NCBI GenBank assembly: GCA_002751075.1
Contig: NAOQ01000107.1
Span: forward strand, 85,903 to 113,347
Direction: 5' to 3'
From: Ichthyophonus hoferi
Taxonomy: Eukaryota; Opisthokonta; Ichthyosporea; Ichthyophonida; Ichthyophonidae
Length of the DNA stretch: 27,445 nucleotides
The notes under the pieces are model-generated. The model was not told where the DNA came from and searched no databases. It saw nothing but the letters and a program-made list of their open reading frames with translations. This document shows positions 12,053 through 22,690 of the stretch, piece by piece (the stretch's first letter is position 1; every line of letters starts with the position of its first letter). The translations under genes were made by a program, and so were the position numbers.

Positions 12053-15000
12053 GTGAGTGGTGTTCTTTTTATGATGATTGTACTATGTCTATCCATTATA
12101 GTATATATCTATATTGAGATTGAAGATTTGAAGCAGTGGCATACACGCCTAGCCCCTGTATTGAATAATGTTTAAGTACTTACAACAAAATCACCCCTCA
12201 AAACATCTTTTTTACGAATTAGGTCTTAATATTCGATGGCTTGGAAATAATTTTTAATATTTATTTTCTAGTATCTCGAAGGGTCTGATGGAGTTTTTAA
12301 TGGTTTCCTATTATGTTGGGCCATGATTGTCATTTACATAGCGTTATTCCTTGTACGCCTTTCTCCCTTGTCTTTCTGCTCTCTATTTGGTTTATTCAAG
12401 ATTACCCCTTTGAATATATAGGTTTGAAATTTCTTTCATGCCTTCCCACGGTATGTCAGTCAGGAGCCAAACGAAGTCATTGGTTAATTTATAACGGTCT
12501 CACGGTATTAGGGTCTGTAGGTATCATCTAATATAAGGTGATCACCCATAATAAGGATGATAAAGGGAGGGCTTAGGATGGACATGGAAGTTATTACTAG
12601 TCCACTTATCATTTGTATATATATATGACAAACTTGATGACCTGGACTATTGCATATTGGTAGGGGTATTTTTATTGCTTACTACCCATATTCATCCCTT
12701 CCAACCTCACTCTTTCCTTTGTCACAGCTGGCAATGGTGACAGTGGTTCGCCTTCTCCTCCGCATAAAAGAATGAAACGAGATATGGTAAGTGCTGGCAT
12801 GCCTCTGGTGGGTTCATATAACTAACTGGTAGCATGTATATTGAGGGTATGGCCTGGTCCCATGAAATATATGGTAATAATCAATCACCCAATTAATACC
12901 GAGGAAGTCAACCGGCCTGCATGAGTGTAGATGGGGTGTAGCTATATGCCAACCTAGGGAGGAAGTATGACCCCACTACCTTAGTATGGTGTACCTATCT
13001 GTTTAATCTATGAGAAGCAGCCCAATAGTGGTGTGCATCTAGAAGACTGTAGGGTAGTTCATGCAGACAGGTTAACCCAGCACTGTGCCTAGGACTACGT
13101 ATAACTCATGTGAACATTGCTTATCGGCAGGACGGGGACGGAACACTGCCTTTGAGCCAAAAGGATACAGCCACCACCATGAATAGCTCCAATACATCCA
13201 ATGCCGCAAGTATGGCCTCCTTTGGGGTCCTTTTCATTGACCAGTTTACCACTCTCTCCTCGCTACTCCATTAGCCCATTGTACATATGTGCATGTATCA
13301 ATAAGATATATTTGCTCGGAGATATATGTTTGTGTTGATTATTTTTATATATGTAGATACGAATATGCATGATGCCACATTACCCATATGAATCTGTCTA
13401 TGTATACACGTGTGTATCCACATTCCATAGTAATTATTAAGACAGCTGTAGGACATACAATTCATTATATTAACATGGAAGGCATAGGGACAGTATGGCA
13501 GGAGCAAGTAGTGCGGTTGATGGTTCAGTCCATACGTGCCATGGGCTACAGGTGGGTAGGTTGGGGCAACCTTGGTGAATGTAGTAGCGGCACGTAAGAG
13601 TTATAAACAAGCGTGCTGGTAAGAAATATCACGGATAGACTTGGGCTATTCTTTTATGAAGGTTCCTTTGAATAGAGTCTTATAGATATGTTTATGCTTG
13701 GTAGGTCAGTGTTATTGGTACGTGTAAGGATGGGGGTCATATGAGGCCAACCCGTATTTAAAAATAAATACGTTTAGATATATTGGTGTGGTATATTTAT
13801 ACTGGAATAGACTTGGCACCGGGGTGGTATATTTGGGAATATCTATGGCGATAGTCATGTGTATGGCGTCAACATGTATAGTTTAATATATACAAGGGAT
13901 TAATAAAGGCCTAAGATATCATGGGAGGTGCTTTAATGCCATAGTAGTGTTTTTAATATTGAAACCTGGAATGCATGAAGAGTATTAATGATTTGATGAC
14001 TGATATGCCTGGACCACTTTCCATATTGTATGTGTGATCTATAGATTACTTGTTATGTGTGGATGAGGCATAGAGTGGGTAGTATGTATTATAACATATA
14101 TGTATTATAACATGTATGTATTATTAACATGTATATATTATGACATGACATGTACGTAATATAACATGTATATATTATATCATGTATTGTGCTGAAGGGA
14201 CCATGGATTTTTAGTAGTGTACATTTCTTTTTGTCAAATGCCTTCTGTAGTGTCAGGTTTGTCTGCTGGCAGCCAATTTTTATTCTTTGTCTTACTAAAA
14301 GGACTGCATGACATTACTAAAAGAACGATGTGGCATTTCATGTCAAGCAGTTATGTCATACATCTTGAAGCACGTGGAGACTGCCTCTATTATTGTTGTT
14401 GGCTATTGGAATTATATGTTGTCCTATCACCTCAGCTAATTCATGCAAGGCTTACAATATGGTCTGCCACCAGGCGGTCGGCCGATCTATTGGAGAACGA
14501 ATCAGGATGCCCCCTTGAAGCCCCTAGAGTGGTTAAGTTTCGTGCGGCTGTATTGGCAGGCCAGTGGAATGAGGTTATGGCTACTCTCCCTATAGTCAGC
14601 TCCACTACTTTGAAGGTGGACACTGGTTGCTGCGTGGGAGGTGGGGTGGGGGGTGAGCATCTAAGGAAACAACTGGGTTCGTAAGTGGGAAGGGTCTATT
14701 GACAAGAGAGATGTGTATAGTATAGGAATATCGTATGGGGTGGGCTGTGTACCATATCAGTAGGATGTGACAGAGGAATGGCCAAGGGAGGCTAATCAAT
14801 AGCCCCTGGCAGAGCATCAAGTTCCTCATCCTGGAACAGCAATACTTGGAGCTCCTGGAGCGTCGTCAGGTCACAGAAGCCCTTACGTGCCTGCGAGAAG
14901 AGCTCACTCCCCTCGATATCCACCACGATCGTGTCCACCCCCTCACCAGGTACCTGTCTCCTCCCCAGCCCATTATCACCACCCGCCCACTACTAGGGCC

Positions 15001-18000
15001 AGACCCAATAGTAGGGGTGTGCATTCCTGTGCCCATTTACCACTCATACATATACATCCATTTACCACCCATACATATACATATTACTTGTGGCTGTGAT
15101 AGGGGGCTCCATACAAGAGGTACTCTCTCTAACCGGCTACCTCTTGCAGTTTGGTGATGTGCAAAGACGAAGAGGATCTCAGGATCACCGCTGGGTGGGA
15201 TGGAGCCAAAGGAGGTAGTAGGGCTAAGCTGCTAAAATCACTACAAGGTAGATGGTAGGGCTAAGCTGTTACCATTCCCACCAGGTATATGTACCATAAT
15301 AGGCTAGGAAGGAATATGGTGGGCTCCCGGGTACAATGGGAAACAACTGGGAGGATCAAAGTAGATTGTGACTGGATCATATGCACCAATGATCCTCTAT
15401 CTGGTGGACATGATAATATTCTTCAGAGTTGAAGGTCATAGTGTATCATTTTATCTACAGCAATCCGCACTATCACACCTAACAGCCAGTGAGAAGTATT
15501 GTAGCTATTGCTGTCTGAGAAAGTGTCAGTAATGTCTGATGGGTATATGTGACGATAACTATCTTTATGCAAGGAATTACTGGTTAGCAGGAGAAAGCGA
15601 CAAGGAGCTAGGGAGAATACGGTAGATAGTAACAACCGTGGGAGAGCATTGGGGAAGGTTAAATAAAATATTTTATGTTATAAGATGGTTCTGAACATAT
15701 TGTATAGCCTTGCATGTAGTTGTACAAACCAAGACTAACCAAGGGACTGTGGCCCCATAGAGTACTTTCCAGCCAATGAGATGGTGGCGGAGGGCCGACT
15801 GGATACCTTGCTACACCAGGCCCTAGCCCATCAGCGACAGCAGTGCATGTATCACAACACCCAGGAAGTCTACCCCAATTTACTGGTGGACCATATGTGT
15901 GCCAGGTAACGCCCTCTATGTGGTTGCTATATGCTGGTTTCCGTTATGGTAGCGAGTATTCCTGTATATGGAGGATATCCAGAAGGTGGGAGAGATGATG
16001 TTCAGACTATACCATCTTGTATGTCATAGTCTACACTTCAGTTATATAAATATCCTAACCAACTATTTCACTCACACTATGCACATATATTGACTATCCT
16101 TACTATTTGTATTCATACTCTCCTGTCAATCTTCATTATCTCCCTTAGTTGGCCTTTCTCGGGACGCTAGGGGTCGATCTAATTCTAGGCCAATGGGCTG
16201 GTCATATATTTAAGTATTACCTTAAGGTGTACCTCATAATGACGCCATGGTACTGACATTATATATGGTCTGCCCCAGAGACACCTTGCCCACTACTACC
16301 ATCCATGTACTATCGGCCCACACTGACGAGGTATGGTATACCTGCTTCTCTCATGACGGTACACGTCTGGCCTCAGCCTCTAAGGACACCACCTGTATAC
16401 TATGGGACCTGCATGTAGGTGGCCCTACCCCATGCACTATCTCTTATATGACTGTATTGGTTCTCTATTCTGGTATTTCCATGCGTTGAGGTGTGGGGCT
16501 ATGTACTAGGGCCATGGCAGCACCTGAACTACTAGAGACAATCATATCCTTCTTTATGAATGGGTGCAAATAGTGGCTATACTTATAAGGAATAATGGTA
16601 TATATATATAATAAAGTAGGATCTATGTATAAATAGAGAAGGCATTAGGGCAAGACACTAAGAAATTGTATATTAGGGTAGAAAGGAGAAAGAGGGGCCA
16701 AGGATGGCGGGAGACCTAGGGGCTTGCTATACTAAGTTTTGCATGGGTACCCTGGGTAGACCTTCAGTGCTCTTACTACATTACGGGGACACACCAACGC
16801 TGTGTCCTTTGTGGCCTGGAGGCATGACGACACCATGCTACTTACGTGTGCCAACGACCACCGGCTCAAAGTGTGGAATACCCTTAGTGGCGCCAGCACT
16901 GTGACCATCAATCGTCACACTGACTCTGTCACTGTCTGTGCCTGGTGCCCTGATGGCCTTCGCTTTGTGTCTGCCTCTCTGGACCAGAAAACGTACCTTT
17001 GGGTGTGTGTTGTCATGTCTCTCCATGCATGCTGCTTGTAAGTACTGTAATATGCTAGTGTAGGTGCACCTAATGGGTGGCTAGGTAGTGGTCTGTTGTG
17101 TATGCTCATTCACTCATCTCGTGTGTGGTCACTATTATAGGCTACCTACATCAATATTGGCCCAGAATGTTAGATCCAAACACATTTTTAACTTTTTTTA
17201 TATTGTAAACAATAATGTATTAATTCGCTTCATAATAATATGAGGTGCTGTGGTAATTAAAGGACTGCGGTATGTAATGGACCACAGCCATAGTCTGTTA
17301 AGTGTAGGGTACTATTTAGTGTCTAGTAGGAGGAGGGGGTAGCATAGAGCTAACAGGGGGGTAGGAGCTGGACGGGACCCTTCTTCGTACCTGGAGTGGG
17401 GCCCGTATCAGTGACATGGCCATAACCTTAGACGGGTTACTAATGATAGCCGTGTGCCATGAGAAGATGATTCGCTTCTATCCCATGGACGGCTCGCCCC
17501 AGTCCAGGTATGTGTTTGTTTCCCCTTTATATAAGTAAGACTCTCCCATCAACCTGTGTAAAGTTAGTTGTTTAATGGCAACTATTGGTTCCTGTATATG
17601 CGCCGTATCTCTGGCCAACCCCCCTTGGTGCCAATCCTCCTATCCATTAGTCAACTCTACCCCTTCCTTATTTCTTCTAAATCTCGCTACCTTCCTTTTT
17701 TATATACTATAACGTCAGAGAGTTATATGGTACCTACCAATCATATCAATTATGCCTGAAATAATAGGTCTCAATGTTTACACCCTATTATGTTATTATG
17801 TACCTAAACCTTTGCCTTGGTGCAGTGAGAAGGAAACCGACTCCATTACATCCCTGAGCCTATCCTCCAATAATCGATATATTATTATCAATCTGGCTAG
17901 TGAGGTGGGCATACTCCTTCCTACTCATACATGTTTATGCCCCAACCCCCGCTTTCTGCCATTTTTATTATTACTACTACTATTCTATTACTATTATTAT

Positions 18001-19282
18001 TACTATTACTATTACTATTACTATTACTATTACTATTACTATTACTATTACTATTACTATTACTATTACTATTACTATTACTATTACTATTACTATTACT
18101 ATTACTATTACTATTATTTCTACTATTACTATTACCATTACTATTCATGTTTCTATTACTATCCCTATTACTATTCCTATTACTATTACTATCACTAATG
18201 TTATTCCTATTCCTACTCCTATCTCTACTCCTATTACATTAACATGTATGGGGGTATACAGGAAATACACCTGTGGGACATTATAACTAGGAGGCTAGTG
18301 AAAAAGTATTATGGCCAACATCAAGGCCAGTATGTCATTCGCTCCTGCTTTGGAGGCAGTGATGATAGGTTTATAGCCAGTGGTAGTGAAGGTAGATTGG
18401 GGACCTGAATATATTGGGTAAAGGTTGTGGAGGGAGGTAGCATTTTGTAATGGTAGAGAAAGGCCTGGGGGAATAGCATATGAGTATATACCAGGCTTGC
18501 CTTTATAGCTGGGCACTAGTGAGAGGGAGGCGGTCCAGCCTGACTTAAAAAGATCACCTAGTGTGGGAACACCAGGGGGTGGTAGGAGGTAAAAGCCTGA
18601 TACTAAGGAGAATGAGGGGAGTCAGCACATTGACAGGGGGGGATGGGTAGACTGCAATGTTTATATATGGCATAGAGAGAGTGGTCGTGTGCTTGAGGTC
18701 CTCCATGGGCATACACAAACTGTCAACAGGTAGGCAGTACTAACTGCACTCTCCGTGTTGTCTCTTTCTGCTCTCTTTTCCAAGGTTTTTATGGTGTCTA
18801 CCTGTGGCATTAATGGCTATAGCCCTTGATGCTTGAATCGTATGGGCTATAGAGGTTATTTATCTTATATATATGCAGATTAGTGAGGGGGTCTGTGTGA
18901 TTGTAAATGTGAATATAATATTCCTTACGGGGATGTTATCCCTGTGTTTCATATCTACTATATCGTCTTATTACGTTTTCATAGTCTGGCCTGTATATCT
19001 CTGGGGTATAATTAAACAAGAGTAACTTGTATTAGTCTCTTCCTCAACGTGAACCATCAAGGATAGCGTGGGGCATTATATACATGTTTGCATACCAGGT
19101 ATGATAAGTAAGCAATATAAAACTCCCGTAGTGTGGCCTGGAATGCTAAGGATATGCATATGTTAGCATCAGCCAGTGACGATAACACGGTTCGCCTATG
19201 GGGCCCACCCCCCACATCCTCCGTAGCTCCTGCTGTACAGAACCCTCTCTGTGTGACTCCCTCTCCCCCCTCCTCTGACTAG
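12043..19282 (+). CDS. WDR26: WDR26/Gid7 homologue, complete, 15 exons, 562 aa
   Basis: WDR26 (yeast Gid7) is a scaffold and substrate-adaptor subunit of the CTLH/GID E3 ubiquitin ligase. Exons are 12043-12052, 12728-12786, 13131-13209, 13494-13551, 14474-14615, 14813-14949, 15150-15247, 15761-15905, 16279-16414, 16760-17002, 17365-17507, 17826-17904, 18262-18391, 18651-18729 and 19132-19282. They sum to 1689 nt, with every junction in phase and one terminal TAG. The order is: Ser/Asn-rich basic N-terminus (1-50), LisH (about 52-80), CTLH and linker (about 80-245), then a WD40 propeller (about 248-545) with [30 protein letters not shown] and a final blade ending VRLWGP. Each matches WDR26 in order. 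The CTLH region is about 20 residues shorter than I recall for the human protein. The 10-nt first coding exon is the least certain; the rest is strong. Confidence 0.93.
13494..14949 (+). other. WDR26: LisH and CTLH exons of WDR26
   Basis: Exon 13494-13551 encodes [18 protein letters not shown], which is the LisH helix. Exon 14474-14615 continues with [15 protein letters not shown] and the CTLH stretch [14 protein letters not shown]. Exon 14813-14949 gives [18 protein letters not shown] and ends with the LREELTPL motif. In this family LisH/CTLH mediates dimerisation and contact with the other CTLH-complex subunits. Neighbouring exons join in phases 2, 0 and 2. Confidence 0.92.
14083..14187. 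repeat. short AT-rich tandem repeat in a WDR26 intron
   Basis: About five degenerate copies of a roughly 18-20 bp unit related to ATAACATGTATGTATT. They lie in the intron before the CTLH exon. Confidence 0.7.
16279..19282 (+). other. WDR26: WD40 propeller exons of WDR26
   Basis: Seven exons carry the blades. Recognisable pieces are [20 protein letters not shown] then CILWDL (16279-16414), [15 protein letters not shown] and [20 protein letters not shown] (16760-17002), [19 protein letters not shown] (17365-17507), [18 protein letters not shown] (17826-17904), EIHLWDI and [19 protein letters not shown] (18262-18391), [20 protein letters not shown] (18651-18729) and [17 protein letters not shown] then VRLWGP (19132-19282). 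The Pro/Ser-rich tail after WGP ends at TAG 19280-19282. The SCFGG and WGP signatures separate WDR26 from generic WD40 proteins. Confidence 0.93.
17964..18240. repeat. TATTAC hexanucleotide microsatellite in a WDR26 intron
   Basis: The core (about 17985-18116) is a nearly perfect TATTAC array, flanked on the right by degenerate TATTCC/TATTAC units up to 18240. It fills most of the intron between exons 12 and 13 and stops about 20 nt short of the acceptor of exon 13. The long poly-Tyr, Leu and Ile-Thr open frames across it are artefacts of the repeat. Confidence 0.95.
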
Positions 19283-19621
19283 CCCTTTTCACTTCCTAGT
19301 CTATGGGGTCGGTCCATTAATGCAAATATCGCGTGTTGTAGCAAACTATAGTATGAAGCAATCGCATTTAAGTGGCTATATGAGACTCTGGCTGTTTCTT
19401 TATCTGTCCACAACTCCTGCCTCTCCTTTATGTTCACTCCTTGATATTCCTAATATTTCCCTCCTTTACCCTCCTATCTTGCCCCAACATTTCTCTTTAT
19501 GTAAGATTATATTGCTGCTACTCTTATATTTGACGGGTCCAACCCCTTTGGTGGTATAGGCAAAGGGTGTTGGTGTACACGTTGAGTTGACGATTGTTGT
19601 ATTTTATGTGTAACACGTACA

Positions 19622-19656
19622 GATATATATATATATATATATGCATGTGTGTGTGC
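19622..19656. repeat. TA/TG dinucleotide microsatellite
   Basis: An alternating TA run passes into a TG run downstream of WDR26. Confidence 0.9.
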
Positions 19657-19787
19657 AAGTAGTATTAACCCAGTGGCCTTATAATGACTAATGTGCTTAG
19701 TAGTACTTGAATGGAGATTAGTGCAAGAGACATATATATAACACTATATGAGTGATGGTTGATAAAATAACTGCGACCTGGCTATAT

Positions 19788-19793
19788 AATAAA
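19788..19793 (+). terminator. candidate WDR26 poly(A) signal
   Basis: This is the first AATAAA downstream of the WDR26 stop, about 500 nt away. Two further copies (19879-19884 and 20256-20261) are equally possible. In DNA this AT-rich chance hits are common. Confidence 0.3.
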
Positions 19794-20605
19794 GGACTAC
19801 TGAGCGCATAGCGTAATATATAACATATAAAGGTATATACTTGCCCTATAATACTAAGCTACTTTCATTTATCCTTCCAATAAAGCTTTGTTCTAATCAT
19901 CAGTGGGTAGGCAATAGCCCACGTATCAGTTTTCTAGTATGGCCATGGATACTAGAGGGTTCTCTTTCCATCCCATACCAGGAATGCAATACACAGCTAG
20001 TCTGCAGGTGTCACCTGCCCCTTAGTATATGGGTCGAATGGAGTCGTATACTATGTTTTCAGTGTTTTGATAACCGTCAATAGCCTTTGAAATAATGAAT
20101 ATTGCTGCCCCTGCTTAGCTGTAGGTTAGAGTCTGATAATGAAAGAAACGTGGGGTACAATGACTATAAGGGAACATGATCCAATACAGTGTATTGTGAT
20201 TCTGTGTAGAGTTTTCTGTTATTACGGTATCATGCCAGCAGCCTTTATAATTTCAAATAAAAGAATATGTATATCTTAATAATGTGTAAACCATTAGACA
20301 TAGTGTCCTCTAAAGTAGTGTTGTATGCTACCTAGTGTACACTATGCCTATAGTATATTGTTAAGCCGTGCTCTTTGTATACCTCTTTCTATGTGTATGT
20401 ATATTCTAATGCATTAACCCATAATGCATATTGTGCCATCCATGGGTTGGTGGTAAGCTCAGGCCTGGTGGGTTATGCCCCATTTTAATAAGCATCAGGC
20501 CCTGGAAGGAAGTAATATGTGTGTAAAAATATGAATAAGAAAGAAAAGGTTTTGATATAGTAGCGTATATGACAGGCTGTATACAAAGAGTAGTGTGTCC
20601 TCACA

Positions 20606-20968
20606 GAGTATAATAGATAGTATGTGTATATATAATAGTATAATAGGTAGTATGTGTAGTACAATAGGTAGCATATGTAGTATAATAGGTAGTATGTGTA
20701 GTATTATAGGTAGTATATGTAGTATAATAGGTAGTATATGTAGTAAAATAGGTAGTACATGTAGTAAAATAGGTAGTATATATATGTAGTATAATAAGTA
20801 GTATGTGTAGTATAATAGGTAGTATATGTAGGATAACAGGTAGTATATGTAGTATAATAGGTAGTATGTGTAGTATAATAGGTAGTATATGTAATAGTAA
20901 TATAATAGGTAGTATATATATGTAGTATAATTGGTAGTGTATATAGAATAATAGGTAATATATGCAGT
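20606..20968. repeat. 21-bp minisatellite, about 16 copies
   Basis: Tandem units of the type AGTATAATAGGTAGTATRTGT, with point changes and a few copies enlarged by extra TAT. Because the unit is a multiple of three with few stops, it creates long spurious open frames on the minus strand. It sits between two convergent genes. Confidence 0.93.
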
Positions 20969-21269
20969 ATGTTTGCAAGTACAACAATATACTAGTGTGG
21001 ACATGAGCCATGTGGCCCTTCCGGTTGTTGTCACTGGTGAAATTAAGACAATGCAAATCACTTATTGGTATATGGTGCACTATCTTGCAATAGCACCACC
21101 CAATTGTATAGAGAGAGGACAACGCCAAAATCCAGACCATGATCCCTATCCAATCCTTACTGTCGCAATAGATTATGTTCATCTAGCTGGCTACCTTGAC
21201 AGCCCAGTGGCTATTAAGGTGTGACTCAGGCCCAGGGCCTAGTTAACATATAACTATCACTTATATTCC

Positions 21270-21275
21270 TTTATT
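21270..21275 (-). terminator. candidate YIPF poly(A) signal
   Basis: AATAAA on the minus strand, about 240 nt past the YIPF stop codon, is the nearest canonical hexamer I noticed. Confidence 0.4.
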
Positions 21276-21349
21276 GAGCGATTGGCAGTACGACATGTTG
21301 AGTTGCACAATAAATGGATTTATCTATAAATATACAAGTATATACTGTC

Positions 21350-21375
21350 AAGATGATCATCTTCGATCACGTGAT
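21350..21375. other. two adjacent perfect palindromes
   Basis: AAGATGATCATCTT (21350-21363) is followed two bases later by ATCACGTGAT (21366-21375). The second contains a CACGTG E-box core. They lie downstream of the YIPF stop. They could be protein-binding sites or simply chance. Confidence 0.5.
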
Positions 21376-21513
21376 ATCAGGGCCAAGGACCAATAGCTAG
21401 CTGCATAGTCCTTCCCTCCCACATTAAATATACACCCCTGTCAATATTAGCTCTTCCCCTCCCTCTGCCCCTCTCCCTCTCCCTGCAGGCTATGTGTACA
21501 TTCAGTACCTCCT

Positions 21514-22656
21514 CTAGCCAAAGAAGCTTAACTTGAACATAAGAGCCAGAGAGACCTGTACTAAGGCCACCATCCCTAGGACAATATAGGCAGTTTTCTG
21601 GTGTAGGCTTTGAATAAAGGGCAGGAGGTTGGCTAGGAGGGTCCAGGCTGTACATCTCCTTGTTAGACAGGACCACCATCTCCTACCTCTCTTACTATAT
21701 ATAGTATTATCTCCTACCTCTCTTACTATATATAATGCTATCTCCCACCTCTCTTACTATATATAGTACTATCTCCTACCTCTCTTACTATATATAGTAC
21801 TATCTCCTACCTCTCTTATTATAAATAGTACTATCTCCTACCTCTCTTACTATATATAGTACTATCCCTTATCTCTCTTACTATATATAATACTATTTCC
21901 TAACTCTTTTACTATATATAGTACTATACCCTGCCTCTTTTACTATATATAGTACTATCCCCTACCTCTCTCCTACTATATATAGTAGTACTATAATGAC
22001 CTAAGCGACCCTGTGGCCTAAGGTTCACATCTCTAAGGGGGGTAGAGTACACTAGTAAAGGTATAAGACCTCTCTAATATAGGTAGGCCTACATACAGCT
22101 ACCTACATGATAGAGCAAAGGCCAAAACCACCACCAGCCACCGTACTGCCTCAGAGGGAGTGATGCATATCATCTGAGGGGAGAACATCAATGAGAAGAG
22201 GTTGGAAAGACCCTAATAAGGTACACCATGCTCTAGTCTCCAATAAGCATAAGGTATCCATTCAGACATATAGCAACTCTCTGACCAATTACATTATAGT
22301 CCTACATCTACAGGCCTAAGGCAGGAAGGAGCCGTAGAGTAAATAGAATGGTTTGTGCGCATTGGTCAAGTAACAGAAAATCCGAAAATATTTACGCATT
22401 TCATTGGATGAATATATTGATCAAGTATCTAGGAGGATAAGAAATCTTAGACATATGATTGGTTAATAAGAGAAGACTAATCACTACAGGTAAACCTCCA
22501 TCATTGGAAAATTGTCTTATTTCTAATTATTTCTAATTATTTTTAACCATTCTTGAATTTCATGTCAAAGTGTATACGAGTGTATGTGTACTTGACGTCA
22601 TATATATGTCATAGATAGGGTGGGCATAACACATCAGTGTGTTTCAAGGTCCTTCA

Positions 22657-22690
<34 letters not shown>

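Larger units (their letters stand above)
19283..21513. other. spacer between convergent WDR26 and YIPF 3' ends
   Basis: The stretch should contain both 3' UTRs. It has several AATAAA hexamers on the plus strand (19788, 19879, 20256) and one on the minus strand (21275-21270). It also holds a TA/TG run (19622-19656), a 21-bp minisatellite (20606-20968) and two adjacent palindromes (21350-21375). A less AT-rich patch at about 21000-21240 is open for about 70 codons but was not recognised. The missing second half of PIGU was looked for here and not found. Confidence 0.6.

Noticed and set aside
12313-12531. 72-codon hydrophobic frame
   Set aside because: It lies in WDR26 intron 1, and neither resemblance nor splice context supports it.
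14217-14473. Open frame running into the CTLH exon of WDR26
   Set aside because: This is intron read-through. The N-terminal part has no WDR26 similarity, and the LisH exon joins in phase to the acceptor at 14474.
17752-18286. Long open frames rich in Tyr, Leu, Ile-Thr or Asn-Ser on both strands
   Set aside because: They are translations of the TATTAC microsatellite inside a WDR26 intron.
20495-21182. Two overlapping minus-strand frames of about 190 codons
   Set aside because: The 21-bp minisatellite stays open because its unit is a multiple of three. The residues are a simple periodic string with no family resemblance.
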